Below, piece by piece: positions 35,163-43,671 of a stretch of 64,000 nucleotides of DNA. Position numbers and translations under genes: made by a program. The DNA is from Noviherbaspirillum sp. UKPF54 (GTDB taxonomy: Bacteria > Pseudomonadota > Gammaproteobacteria > Burkholderiales > Burkholderiaceae_D): contig NZ_CP040128.1 of the NCBI RefSeq assembly GCF_007874125.1, positions 1,860,001 to 1,924,000 of the forward strand, written 5' to 3'. The notes under the pieces are model-generated. The model saw only the letters and a list, made by a program, of their open reading frames with translations. It did no database searches and was not told where the DNA came from. Numbering within the stretch: the stretch's first letter is position 1; each line of letters begins with the position of its first letter.

Positions 35163-37184
35163 ATGACGCCGCGCGCAATCACTTTCCTCACCCATATCAT
35201 CAAACGCGATGGCAGTACCAAGCCGTTCGATCCGAACAAGATCCTGTCCGCACTACTGCGCGCGGGCCAAGCCACAGGCGAATTCGGGCATGAAGAAGCC
35301 GAGTCGCTGACGCTGCAAACCGTCATGCAGCGCATCCAGCTACAAGGCTCGAGCGCGCCGCACATCGAGCAGATCCAGGATGCAGTCGAATCGGTGCTTT
35401 TCGACGCCGGCTATCGCAAGACGCTGCGTGCCTACGTGGTCTACCGCGAACAGCGCAAGAAGCTGCGCAGCGACCGCAAGACCTTGGTCGATGTCGAATC
35501 CTCGATCAACGAGTACCTCGAGCAGCTTGACTGGCGCGTCAACGCCAACGCCAACCAGGGTTACTCACTCGGCGGCCTGATCCTGAACGTCTCGGGCAAG
35601 GTGATCGCCAATTACTGGTTGAATCACGTGTACCCGCCGGAAGTGGGCGAAGCGCACCGCAACGCCGACATCCACATCCACGACCTCGACATGTTGTCCG
35701 GCTACTGCGCCGGCTGGTCGCTGCGCACGCTGCTGAACGAAGGCTTGAACGGCGTACCGGGCAAGGTCGAGTCCGGCCCACCGAAGCACATGTCGAGCGC
35801 GGTCGGCCAGATCGTCAATTTCCTAGGCACGCTGCAGAACGAATGGGCCGGCGCCCAGGCGTTCAGTTCGTTCGACACCTACATGGCCCCCTTCATCCGC
35901 AAGGACAACCTGACCTACGGCGATGTCAAGCAGTACATGCAGGAACTGATCTACAACCTGAACGTCCCGTCGCGCTGGGGTACGCAGACACCGTTCACCA
36001 ACCTCACCTTCGATTGGGTGTGCCCGGAAGACCTGCGCGAACAGGTGCCGGTCATCGGCGGCAAGGAAGTGTCGTTCACCTACGGCGAGCTGCAGGCAGA
36101 GATGGACATGATCAACCGCGCCTACATCGAAGTGATGATGGCCGGCGACGCCAAGGGTCGCGTGTTCACCTTCCCGATCCCGACCTACAACATCACGCGC
36201 GACTTCGACTGGGACAGCCCGAACGCGGAACTGCTGTTCGAGATGACGGCGCGCTACGGCCTGCCCTACTTCCAGAACTTCATCAATTCGGAACTGAGCC
36301 CGAACATGATCCGCTCGATGTGCTGCCGCCTGCAGCTCGACTTGCGCGAACTGCTCAAGCGAGGCAACGGCCTGTTCGGCTCTGCCGAGCAGACCGGATC
36401 GCTCGGCGTAGTGACGATCAACTGCGCGCGCCTCGGCCATCTCTACCGAGGCAACGAGGCGGGCCTGATGCAGCGCATCGATGAACTGCTGGAGCTTGGC
36501 AAGACAAGCCTCGAAATCAAGCGCAAGGTAATCCAGCGCCACATGGACAACGGCCTGTTCCCGTACACCAAGCGCTATCTCGGCACGCTGCGCAACCACT
36601 TCTCGACGCTCGGTGTCAACGGCATCAACGAGATGATCCGCAACTTCACCGGCGACGAGCACGACATCACCACCGAATGGGGCGATGCCTTCGCGGTACG
36701 GGTGCTGGACCACGTACGCGAACGCATGCTGCAGTTCCAGGACCAGACCGGTCACATGTACAACCTGGAAGCAACGCCGGCCGAAGGAACGACCTATCGT
36801 TTCGCCAAGGAAGACCGCAAGCGCTTCCCGGAGATCCTGCAGGCCGGCACGAAGGACAAGCCGTACTACACCAACTCGTCGCAGCTGCCGGTGGGATTCA
36901 CCGACGATCCATTCGAGGCGCTCGAACGCCAGGACCACCTGCAGCGCAAGTACACCGGCGGCACAGTGCTGCACTTATACATGACCGAGGCGATCTCCAG
37001 CGCCGACGCCTGCCGCTCGCTGGTCAAGCGTGCCTTGTCGCGCTTTCGCCTGCCCTACATCACAGTGACGCCGACCTTCTCGATCTGCCCGAAGCATGGC
37101 TACTTGAGCGGCAGCCACGAGTTCTGCCCGAAGTGCGATGCAGAGATCATCGCGCGCAAGGAGCAGGAAGCGGAAACGCAGTAA
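35163..37184 (+). CDS. nrdD: Anaerobic (class III) ribonucleotide reductase, main part lacking the glycyl-radical segment
   Basis: NrdD reduces ribonucleoside triphosphates under anoxia. The product has 673 residues, starting MTPRAITFLTHIIKRDG after AGGAGATGCA. It contains the N-terminal ATP-cone (IIKRDGSTKPFDPNKIL) and the ten-stranded barrel with segments such as GSLGVVTINCARLGHL. The C-terminal zinc module is CPKHG...FCPKC (residues 642-658). It then stops at KEQEAETQ, before the RVxGY glycyl-radical loop that normally follows. That loop is encoded by the next gene, 34 bp on, in another frame with its own strong ribosome binding site. The two products would have to assemble to make an active enzyme. 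Confidence 0.95.
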   Translation: MTPRAITFLTHIIKRDGSTKPFDPNKILSALLRAGQATGEFGHEEAESLTLQTVMQRIQLQGSSAPHIEQIQDAVESVLFDAGYRKTLRAYVVYREQRKKLRSDRKTLVDVESSINEYLEQLDWRVNANANQGYSLGGLILNVSGKVIANYWLNHVYPPEVGEAHRNADIHIHDLDMLSGYCAGWSLRTLLNEGLNGVPGKVESGPPKHMSSAVGQIVNFLGTLQNEWAGAQAFSSFDTYMAPFIRKDNLTYGDVKQYMQELIYNLNVPSRWGTQTPFTNLTFDWVCPEDLREQVPVIGGKEVSFTYGELQAEMDMINRAYIEVMMAGDAKGRVFTFPIPTYNITRDFDWDSPNAELLFEMTARYGLPYFQNFINSELSPNMIRSMCCRLQLDLRELLKRGNGLFGSAEQTGSLGVVTINCARLGHLYRGNEAGLMQRIDELLELGKTSLEIKRKVIQRHMDNGLFPYTKRYLGTLRNHFSTLGVNGINEMIRNFTGDEHDITTEWGDAFAVRVLDHVRERMLQFQDQTGHMYNLEATPAEGTTYRFAKEDRKRFPEILQAGTKDKPYYTNSSQLPVGFTDDPFEALERQDHLQRKYTGGTVLHLYMTEAISSADACRSLVKRALSRFRLPYITVTPTFSICPKHGYLSGSHEFCPKCDAEIIARKEQEAETQ

Positions 37185-37218
37185 CGCCCGTCCACATCAA
37201 CCCAAAAGGAGGAAGATC

Positions 37219-37413
37219 ATGACCGATCTGAGCAATCAAACAGCACTCGCGAAAAAGCAAATCATCCTGACCGACGCAGAACGCCAGCGCTGCGAAATCT
37301 GGACACGCGTAATGGGCTACCACCGCCCGCTGTCCTCATTTAATATAGGCAAGAAAGGAGAATTCCATGAGCGTAAGTATTTCAGTGAGCAGTGCGCGCA
37401 GCACAGCGACTGA
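37219..37413 (+). CDS. Separate glycyl-radical C-terminal segment of NrdD
   Basis: The 64-residue product contains WTRVMGYHRPLSSFNIGKK, which matches the glycyl-radical tail of class III NrdD (radical Gly33). It ends with GEFHERKYF, as do the C-termini of one-piece enzymes. It starts with a strong ribosome binding site (AAAGGAGGAAG, 37205-37215), which argues against a sequencing frameshift. Its last 47 bp overlap nrdG. It is probably activated by NrdG and docks onto NrdD, comparable in logic to GrcA/YfiD, the spare radical part of pyruvate formate-lyase. Confidence 0.85.
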   Translation: MTDLSNQTALAKKQIILTDAERQRCEIWTRVMGYHRPLSSFNIGKKGEFHERKYFSEQCAQHSD

Positions 37414-38119
37414 GCCGGCGCAGCGCTTGCTGAAGGTGGGCGGCGTCACGCCGTTCACCGCCACCGATTTCCCCGGCAAGCTGGCCGCGGTCGTCTTCGC
37501 GCAAGGCTGTGCATGGCGCTGCGGCTATTGCCACAACCCTCACCTGCAACCGCGGCCGCACAAGAGCCCGCTGCAATGGCCGCGCGTGCTCGGCCTGCTG
37601 CAAAGGCGCGTCGGCCTGATCGACGGTGTCGTGTTTTCGGGCGGCGAACCGACACTCGACCCCGGCCTGGCAAATGCCATGCGCGATGTCCGCAAGCTAG
37701 GCTTCGACGTGGGCCTGCATACCGGCGGTGCCTATCCGCGACAACTGGAAGAGGTACTGCCGCTGCTTGACTGGGTCGGGATCGATATCAAGGCGCCGTT
37801 CGACCAGTACGAGAGCGTGACCGGCGTTCCCGACAGCGGCGCCCCTGCGCGCGCATCGCTGGCGGCTGTGCTTGCCTCCGGGGTCAAGTACGAGGTACGC
37901 ACCACCGCGCATCCGACGCTGCTGCCGGAAGAAAGTATCGAGCAGCTCGCGCGCGAGTTGGCCGGCATGGGCGTGTCCAATTACGCGCTGCAGGTGTTCC
38001 GCTCCCAAGGGTGCAAGGACAAGGCGCTCAACGCGACCGCCATGGCCGGCTATCCGCGCACGGAACTGGAACACAAGCTGTCGCTGCTCTTTCCGCAATT
38101 TACATTGCGCCGGGCATAG
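37367..38119 (+). CDS. nrdG: Anaerobic ribonucleotide reductase activase
   Basis: NrdG is a radical-SAM enzyme that makes the glycyl radical on NrdD. The 250-residue product has the cluster motif CAWRCGYCHNP and the SAM-binding GGEP (FSGGEPTLDPGL), and begins its core with GGVTPFTATDFPGKLAAVVF. The start has AAAGGAG upstream and lies inside the end of the small glycyl-radical gene, so expression is coupled. It is longer than E. coli NrdG and resembles the group that includes NrdG of pseudomonads. Confidence 0.95.
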   Translation: MSVSISVSSARSTATEPAQRLLKVGGVTPFTATDFPGKLAAVVFAQGCAWRCGYCHNPHLQPRPHKSPLQWPRVLGLLQRRVGLIDGVVFSGGEPTLDPGLANAMRDVRKLGFDVGLHTGGAYPRQLEEVLPLLDWVGIDIKAPFDQYESVTGVPDSGAPARASLAAVLASGVKYEVRTTAHPTLLPEESIEQLARELAGMGVSNYALQVFRSQGCKDKALNATAMAGYPRTELEHKLSLLFPQFTLRRA

Positions 38120-38247
38120 GCGCCGCGGCGGGGAGCGCTGCCATGCGCCCTGCCGCTATTCCTGCTTCTTTTTTCTTGGAAAAGGCTGATCGAAATGGAC
38201 GCGCACATGCGGCACATCAGCCTGCCATGGACTTGCTCCGATGCACC

Positions 38248-38640
38248 TTATCCGGCGTTCGCACCGGGCACGGCAGCCTCGCCCAATGAGGCTGAGACCT
38301 TCTCGATGATTTTTTCTGCGTCCTGCGCATCGAAATCGGCGTGATAGCGCTTCTTCACGCCGTAGTCATTGAACTGATGATAGTGATCGGGCGTAATGCC
38401 GTGCCGCGCAAGGGTGCTTTTGGTGCACGCCAGCGGGCAGCCGTCCAGTGCGACGATGGGCCGGCCGGAACGCGCAATCTTGAGCAGATGCGGCACGTCG
38501 CCGCCGACGCCGGCGATGCATGACATTTCGGCGATCCCGCGACGATCCAGCTGCACCGCCACATAGTTTGCCATCTGCGCCACGCTGGAACAACCGGAGC
38601 ATGAATACACGAGGGGAAAATTCGGATCCTTTGACGGCAT
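38248..38640 (-). CDS. DGC-domain putative zinc-binding protein
   Basis: The 130-residue protein has four conserved cysteines in two groups, YSCSGCSSVAQ near the N-terminus and VALDGCPLACTKSTL in the middle, the latter containing the Asp-Gly-Cys that names the family. These are thought to bind zinc. It is the last gene of the nitronate monooxygenase/ubiUV/ubiT operon, 21 bp after ubiT, and faces nrdG. Its role is unknown; family members often occur near anaerobic respiration genes. Confidence 0.85.
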   Translation of the reverse strand: MPSKDPNFPLVYSCSGCSSVAQMANYVAVQLDRRGIAEMSCIAGVGGDVPHLLKIARSGRPIVALDGCPLACTKSTLARHGITPDHYHQFNDYGVKKRYHADFDAQDAEKIIEKVSASLGEAAVPGANAG

Positions 38641-38661
38641 GCGCGCTTCCCTCCTCGCGCG

Positions 38662-39141
38662 TCAGGACTGGCCGCGGCCTGCGCCTGGCATGATGCGCCC
38701 GAGCACACGGCTTGGCGCCAAACGTCCCAACTCGAAGACTGGCAGGTCGATGGCGTCCAATGTATTTTTCACCAGCAAGCCCAGCTCGGTATCGCCTTCC
38801 ATCAGCAGGCGGCGGCTGAAAAACAAGGTATCCGGATCTTCCTGACGTCGGGCCAGCAGCAAAAAGTCATGGGCGCTGGCGCAAATGGTCAAGTCCGGCT
38901 CGCCCGCCGGCTGTACGGCGGCAAAGCGGCTGCCATTCCACTGGAAATCGAAGGATAGGCAGGCGTCGCTGACCTTGATGCGCAATTTCTTACCGCTCAG
39001 GGTTTGACGCACGTCTTCCGGCAAATTGCCTTTCAGCGCCAGGTTCAAACCCGTGGCGAACAGCAGCGAACCGGGAAATACCGGCAGCATCGACAATAAC
39101 TTGCCTACCGGCTCAGGCAACAGAAAGCGATTTTGATTCAT
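38662..39141 (-). CDS. ubiT: SCP2-domain ubiquinone accessory factor UbiT
   Basis: UbiT is a lipid-binding SCP2 protein needed for ubiquinone synthesis without oxygen, the anaerobic counterpart of UbiJ. The 159-residue product has the SCP2 fold pattern LRIKVSDACLSFDFQW...PDLTICASAHDFLLLA, then FFSRRLLMEGDTELGLLVKNTLDA, which matches the UbiT/YhbT family. It lies in an operon with ubiU and ubiV, supporting the assignment. Confidence 0.93.
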   Translation of the reverse strand: MNQNRFLLPEPVGKLLSMLPVFPGSLLFATGLNLALKGNLPEDVRQTLSGKKLRIKVSDACLSFDFQWNGSRFAAVQPAGEPDLTICASAHDFLLLARRQEDPDTLFFSRRLLMEGDTELGLLVKNTLDAIDLPVFELGRLAPSRVLGRIMPGAGRGQS

Positions 39142-39177
39142 GGGAAAGCCCTCGTTAAAACATTGCCATGTGCGCTT

Positions 39178-39795
39178 TCACGCAACATAAAACAGTACAG
39201 TGAAATAGTGGGTGGCGCTGCCGCCCAGCACGAACAGATGCCATACGCCGTGGCCATGGCGCAGCTTTTCATCGGTTGCGTAGAAAATGATCCCGACGGT
39301 ATAGAACAGGCCGCCGGCCGCCAGCCAGGCGAAACCGTCCCAGCTGAGCGCCGAAATCAGGGGAACAATCGCAACCAGCGCCAGCCAGCCCATCAACACA
39401 TAGATCGCCAGCGACAGGATGCGCGCACCCTTGGCCAGCCACAGCTCCTGGACCACCCCCAACAGCGCCAGCCCCCAGATCGTACCGAACAGAGACCAGC
39501 CCCACGGCCCGCGCAGCGTTACCAGCGTGAAGGGTGTATAGCTGCCGGCGATGAGCAGGTAGATCGCGCAATGATCTAGCTTGCGCATGACATCCTTGGC
39601 GCGTCCGCGCACGCTGTGATATAGCGTCGACGTGACATACAAGGCAAACAGCATTGCGCCGTAAATGCTGAAGCTGACAACCTTCCAGGGATCGCCGAGA
39701 CGGGCGGCGACGAAGATCAACACCATCGCACCGGTGGCGGCGAACAGCGCGCCGATCAAGTGGCTGATGCTGTTGAACCGTTCGCCGTAATACAT
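39178..39795 (-). CDS. Hemolysin III/TrhA-family membrane protein
   Basis: The 205-residue protein has seven predicted membrane helices and the conserved metal-binding pattern of the PAQR-like family: SHLIGALFAA in helix 1, STLYHSVRG, RKLDHCAIYLLIAGSYTPF and a C-terminal GHGVWHLFVLGGSATHYF. In E. coli TrhA homologues affect membrane energetics. It is located between ubiV and ubiT in the anaerobic ubiquinone operon, which may link it to membrane quinone status (inference). Confidence 0.9.
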   Translation of the reverse strand: MYYGERFNSISHLIGALFAATGAMVLIFVAARLGDPWKVVSFSIYGAMLFALYVTSTLYHSVRGRAKDVMRKLDHCAIYLLIAGSYTPFTLVTLRGPWGWSLFGTIWGLALLGVVQELWLAKGARILSLAIYVLMGWLALVAIVPLISALSWDGFAWLAAGGLFYTVGIIFYATDEKLRHGHGVWHLFVLGGSATHYFTVLFYVA

Positions 39796-39802
39796 CGCTT
39801 GC

Positions 39803-40699
39803 TTATGCCACCATGCGGTCCAGGCCCGGTTTTCCGTGCCAGTAACCGTTGCAGGGCTGGTCCGGCATCAGCGGCTCCATCTGACGCATCGCCTCCTCGG
39901 CACTGATCTTGTTGTCCAGCACGTCGCGGAACAGAGAGACGATCCGGTCGGTCTGTTGCGATTGTGGACTGATGCGAACCACGTCGACTCCCAGATCACG
40001 CATCACGCCCAATTCATGGACGAGGTTGTACACCAGGGCTGACTGCGTCTGGATGCCGTTGAGCGTGAGGAAATGCTGCCCCTCCTTGGTCTTCAGCGCC
40101 AGGCCATCGGGGAACTCCATGCAAGTAAACCGGCAGTCGTCCTTCGGCAGGTTGCGGTGGCGCGCCGTGAAGCAGCGTGCCGAGAATGCCAGCGGCATGC
40201 GGCCATAGGCGAACACTTCGGTTTCCATGCCGGCCGGGCGCGTTTGCTGCATATGCTTCAGTCCCTCGCCCGACATTTCAAGCGGCATCACCCAGCGCTT
40301 GGCGCCGGTTTCCGCCATGAATTCCAGGGTCGGAGGATTGAAGATGTTCAGGTGCGGGCCTGCGACGAAAGGCGTCTTTCCAGCCAGGCAGTGCGCCGCA
40401 CCCATGTCGTTCGCTTCGACCATGAAGCGTCCATTGTCGGTAATGCGATGCAGTGTGCCGATGTCGGTCTTCGATTCCAGCAATGCCTGGGTGGACAATA
40501 CGACTTCCTTGCCCGCCGCAACCAGCAAGTCGGCGATGTCGAGCCAGTCGGACAGGCGCAACTCACGCCGCCGCGAGCAGACCGCTTCGCCTAGATAGAC
40601 GATGTCCACGGGCGATTTCGCGATTTCCTGGTAAAAGTCGAACATCCGTTCGCGCGGCCAGAAATAAAGAACGGGGCCTAATGCGAGCTTCACAGTCAT
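39803..40699 (-). CDS. ubiV: Ubiquinone biosynthesis protein UbiV (U32 family)
   Basis: UbiV and UbiU form a 4Fe-4S heterodimer needed for oxygen-independent ring hydroxylation in ubiquinone synthesis. The 298-residue product begins KLALGPVLYFWPRE and has cysteines AVCSRRRE and ARCFTARHRNLPKDDCRFTC, matching the four cluster ligands of UbiV. It starts 10 bp after ubiU. The length agrees with E. coli UbiV (about 290 residues). Confidence 0.95.
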   Translation of the reverse strand: MTVKLALGPVLYFWPRERMFDFYQEIAKSPVDIVYLGEAVCSRRRELRLSDWLDIADLLVAAGKEVVLSTQALLESKTDIGTLHRITDNGRFMVEANDMGAAHCLAGKTPFVAGPHLNIFNPPTLEFMAETGAKRWVMPLEMSGEGLKHMQQTRPAGMETEVFAYGRMPLAFSARCFTARHRNLPKDDCRFTCMEFPDGLALKTKEGQHFLTLNGIQTQSALVYNLVHELGVMRDLGVDVVRISPQSQQTDRIVSLFRDVLDNKISAEEAMRQMEPLMPDQPCNGYWHGKPGLDRMVA

Positions 40700-40709
40700 C
40701 TTGTACTTC

Positions 40710-41726
40710 CTATTTCCACGGCCGGTGATAAGCGCCCAGCGTGTGCTGCTGGCCTTCCGCCACCTTGTTCAGTTCCGCCATCCAGGCCGGTTTGACGGAA
40801 TAGCGCTGCGCGCTGGCGAGACAATTGTCGATCGCTTCGCGCCATACCTTGGTCACTTGCCCCACGTAGGCCGGGCTGCGCTGGCGCCCCTCGATCTTGA
40901 TAGCGCGAACACCCAGCGCCGCCAGCTGCGGCAACAATTCCAGCGTGTTGAGGCTGGTCGGTTCCTCGATCGCGTAGTAATTCTCGTCGTTGACGTCGAA
41001 ACGCCCTTTGCACAGGGTCGGATAGCCGGCGTTCTCGCCGTCTTCGTAACGGTCGATCAGCACGCCGTTCAGGCGCGATTCCAGTCCCTTGGGAGTCTGC
41101 TGCCAGCGCACCGCCTTGGCCGGTGAACATACGCCGTGGGTGTTCGGCGCCTCGCCGGTCACATAGGACGACAGCGCGCAGCGGCCTTCCACCATGACGC
41201 ACAGGCTGCCGAAACCGAACACTTCGATTTCAACCGGCGTATTCTGCGTGACGTATTCGACCTGCTCGAGCGACAGCACGCGCGGCAGTACCGCGCGCTG
41301 GATACCGAAGCGCTTGTGATAGAAGTTGATCGCCTCAAAATTGGTGGCGGAGCCCTGTACCGACAAATGCAGCCGCAGCGACGGGTAACGCTCGGCGGCA
41401 TATTTCATCAGCGCCGGATCGGCCAGGATGATGGCATTGATGCCCGCTTCGGCGGCACGGTCCACCGCGGCGCGCCACGGCGCCCAGTTTTCCGCCTGCG
41501 GATAGGTGTTCAGCGCCAGCAGGACCTTGCGACCGTGATCGTGCGCGTATCGGATGCCCTCTTCGATGGCGCCTTCGTCGAAATTCAATCCCGCGAAATT
41601 GCGCGCATTGGTGGCGTCACGATAACCGAGATAGACGCAATCGGCGCCATTGTCTACGGCGGTTTTCAGCGCCGGCAGGCTGCCGGCGGGACAGACTAGT
41701 TCAATGGATGGTTCGGACTGCGGCAC
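40710..41726 (-). CDS. ubiU: Ubiquinone biosynthesis protein UbiU (U32 family)
   Basis: UbiU is the partner of UbiV in anaerobic ubiquinone hydroxylation. The product matches E. coli UbiU closely: IELVCPAGSLPALKTAVDNGAD, cluster cysteines in LCVMVEGRCALSS, GVCSPAK and TLCKGRF, and the C-terminus TLGAYHRPW. The start is unclear. The family begins just before the IELVCPAG segment; the nearest start codon is a GTG at 41726 (338 residues, weak GAAAG site). An ATG at 41807, inside the preceding gene, would add 27 residues with no ribosome binding site. Confidence 0.93.
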   Translation of the reverse strand: MPQSEPSIELVCPAGSLPALKTAVDNGADCVYLGYRDATNARNFAGLNFDEGAIEEGIRYAHDHGRKVLLALNTYPQAENWAPWRAAVDRAAEAGINAIILADPALMKYAAERYPSLRLHLSVQGSATNFEAINFYHKRFGIQRAVLPRVLSLEQVEYVTQNTPVEIEVFGFGSLCVMVEGRCALSSYVTGEAPNTHGVCSPAKAVRWQQTPKGLESRLNGVLIDRYEDGENAGYPTLCKGRFDVNDENYYAIEEPTSLNTLELLPQLAALGVRAIKIEGRQRSPAYVGQVTKVWREAIDNCLASAQRYSVKPAWMAELNKVAEGQQHTLGAYHRPWK

Positions 41727-41775
41727 GGCGACTTTCTTCAAAAAATGATCGATGGGAAAAGGACTTGGCGCGGAC

Positions 41776-42969
41776 TCATACCGGAACGGCCTGCACGCAG
41801 CCGGCATCGTGTTCGCGCTTGCCCGGACGCACGCCGTTGAGCAGGTACTCGATCAGTTCGCGCACGGAACGGATCTCGCTGCCGAACGGCAGTTTCTCCG
41901 ATCCGCGGAAAAACAGGCCGCGCTTGACATCGCCGTTCATCGCGAATGCCAGCCGGGTATCGATACAGAACTGGCCGGACTTGGCGATACCGTCGCGCAG
42001 ACCGCATTGCTGCAGGCAGTCGAATCCGACCTCGCACGGTTTTTCCTTGGCCTTGCCTTGCAGCTTCGCTTCCTTTTCCAGGTAATTCGCGAGCCACTCC
42101 GTTTTCACGCCGCGCGCGGGCAGGCCGGCCACACTCATGAAGGTAACGATATCCTCCGGCTTGGCATCGGCCAGCACGCGCTTGAAGTTAATGTGCGCGT
42201 CGCCCTCTTCCGTCACGGCGAATGCCGTGCCCAGCTGGACGGCGTCGGCGCCCATGCCGATCAGTTCGCGCACCTGCTCATGGGTATGGATGCCGCCGGC
42301 AGTAATCAAGGGAATGCTTTCACGCTCGATGCTGAGCTCCTTGAACAACTCGCGCGTGCCATCCAGCACTGCCGGGAAAGCAAAATTTGGATTGTTTACG
42401 TCTTCCGGGCGCGCGGCGCCCAGGTGGCCCGCCGCATAACGCGGATTCTCGATCACGATTGCGTCGGGCAGGCGGTTCTTGCGCATCCATTTTTTCAGGA
42501 TCAGCGCAATGCCGCGCACGTCCGAGAGGATCGGGATGATCGCGACATTCGGATGATCGGCGGTCAGCTCCGGCAGATCAAGCGGCAAGCCTGCGCCGCA
42601 CACCACTGCCTCGGCGCCGCTGGCACATGCCTGCTTGACGTAGTTCGCATATTCGGAAACTGCACGCATGATGTTGACCGCGACTACGCCGGCGCCCGAA
42701 GCGATCGCCTTGGCAGCCTTGATTTCGCGGTCCAGCGCGATCAGGTTGACGCGGTCGATCAATGCGCGGTCGCGCGACTTGCCACTCTGCGCCATCAAGT
42801 CCGCATGATGACGCCGCAAGTCGACGCTGGAAATGGTGCCCACGCCGCCCAGACTGGCCACGCTGCCGGCGAGACGGTGCGCGGAAACTCCTACCCCCAT
42901 ACCACCTTGCACGATTGGCAATAAATGCTTGCCCTTGATCTTGAGATGTTGAAATGCGGTCTGCAGCAC
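41776..42969 (-). CDS. Nitronate monooxygenase-family flavoprotein
   Basis: The 397-residue protein belongs to the 2-nitropropane dioxygenase/nitronate monooxygenase TIM-barrel family: PIVQGGMGVGVSA at the N-terminus, GAEAVVCGAGLPLDLPEL, and FMN phosphate-binding LITAGGIHTHEQVRELIGMGADAVQLGTAF (split across two loops). A C-terminal extension contains a cysteine group (CEVGFDCLQQCGLRDG) that is not part of the simple family core. It is the first gene of the operon with ubiU, ubiV and ubiT, behind a perfect FNR box, so its role is anaerobic. The true substrate is unknown; classical nitronate oxidation needs oxygen. Confidence 0.88.
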   Translation of the reverse strand: MLQTAFQHLKIKGKHLLPIVQGGMGVGVSAHRLAGSVASLGGVGTISSVDLRRHHADLMAQSGKSRDRALIDRVNLIALDREIKAAKAIASGAGVVAVNIMRAVSEYANYVKQACASGAEAVVCGAGLPLDLPELTADHPNVAIIPILSDVRGIALILKKWMRKNRLPDAIVIENPRYAAGHLGAARPEDVNNPNFAFPAVLDGTRELFKELSIERESIPLITAGGIHTHEQVRELIGMGADAVQLGTAFAVTEEGDAHINFKRVLADAKPEDIVTFMSVAGLPARGVKTEWLANYLEKEAKLQGKAKEKPCEVGFDCLQQCGLRDGIAKSGQFCIDTRLAFAMNGDVKRGLFFRGSEKLPFGSEIRSVRELIEYLLNGVRPGKREHDAGCVQAVPV

Positions 42970-42999
42970 AGCGGTCCTTCAGGTGGTAAGAGACGTGCG

Positions 43000-43041
43000 A
43001 ATGTAACAAACGAGGTGTGCATTTTGATTGATTTGAATCAA
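43000..43041 (-). promoter_or_regulatory. FNR/Dnr-dependent promoter of the anaerobic ubiquinone operon
   Basis: TTGATTTGAATCAA (43028-43041) is a perfect TTGAT-N4-ATCAA box. A -10-like TACATT (minus strand, 43000-43005) is centred 32 bp away, which puts the box near -41.5. The inferred transcript would start about 24 bases before the start codon of the flavoprotein gene. Confidence 0.85.
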
Positions 43042-43150
43042 GTATTCCAAACTTGACGTCAATTCATTTCTATCGTCTCGAATTGCCATGGATTTTCCTG
43101 CATCGCCCTGCGATCGAAGCCAATGTAATTCAGTGCTCGCATGGCAAACC

Positions 43151-43193
43151 TTAACTTGCATCAAGGATTTGCCGGACTTCGGGGTGTGACAAT
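43151..43193 (+). promoter_or_regulatory. FNR-like promoter of the hemerythrin operon
   Basis: TTAACTTGCATCAA (43151-43164) fits the FNR/Dnr box with two mismatches in the left half-site. A -10-like GACAAT (43188-43193) is centred 33 bp downstream, the same geometry as at nosZ and the ubi operon. Confidence 0.6.
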
Positions 43194-43224
43194 TCCCCGC
43201 AATCAATCAGCAAAGGCAAGTCAC

Positions 43225-43671
43225 ATGAACACTATTTCAAGCTATCTGGGCAGCGACCACACGCGCTGCGATCAATACTTCATTCAGGCGGAAACACAAG
43301 TCAGCAACGGCACCTGGGATCAGGCCGAGACCAGTCTGGCGCAGTTCATCGAGGCGCTGGAGCACCACTTTGCGATGGAAGAGAGGGTCATGTTCCCGGA
43401 GTTCGAGCAAGCGACAGGCAGCAGCGCCGGCCCGACCGCCGTCATGCGCATGGAGCACGAACAGTTGCGCGCAATCTCGGCCCTGTTGCGCGAAGCATTG
43501 ACCGCGCGCGACGCCGACAGCTACCTCGGGCATTCCGAGACGCTCAATACCATGATGCAGCAGCATAATATGAAGGAAGAAAGCATCCTGTACCTGATGG
43601 CGGACCGCGTGCTGGCGGGCCGCCAAGAAGAGATCATCGGCGCGATGACCGGCGTCGACGCAACGGCATGA
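43225..43671 (+). CDS. Hemerythrin-domain protein
   Basis: The 148-residue four-helix protein has the hemerythrin di-iron ligands: GSDHTRCDQYF, ALEHHFAMEERVMFPEF, MRMEHEQLRAI and QQHNMKEESILYLM. Such proteins bind O2 or NO or store iron. The start at 43225 (AAAGG site) is preferred to a longer open frame. The stop overlaps the DUF2249 gene (ATGA), giving a tight three-gene operon behind an FNR-like promoter. A role in NO or iron handling during denitrification is likely but unproven. Confidence 0.9.
   Translation: MNTISSYLGSDHTRCDQYFIQAETQVSNGTWDQAETSLAQFIEALEHHFAMEERVMFPEFEQATGSSAGPTAVMRMEHEQLRAISALLREALTARDADSYLGHSETLNTMMQQHNMKEESILYLMADRVLAGRQEEIIGAMTGVDATA

Noticed and set aside
37185..37218. 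Sequencing frameshift as explanation for the split nrdD
   Set aside because: The gap contains a stop codon and a strong, correctly spaced ribosome binding site, and the small gene has its own N-terminal segment. A simple indel would not create these, though reads should still be checked.
38143..38289. Small frames downstream of nrdG that overlap the end of the DGC gene
   Set aside because: No convincing ribosome binding site and no conserved-looking sequence; they run into a clear gene on the other strand.
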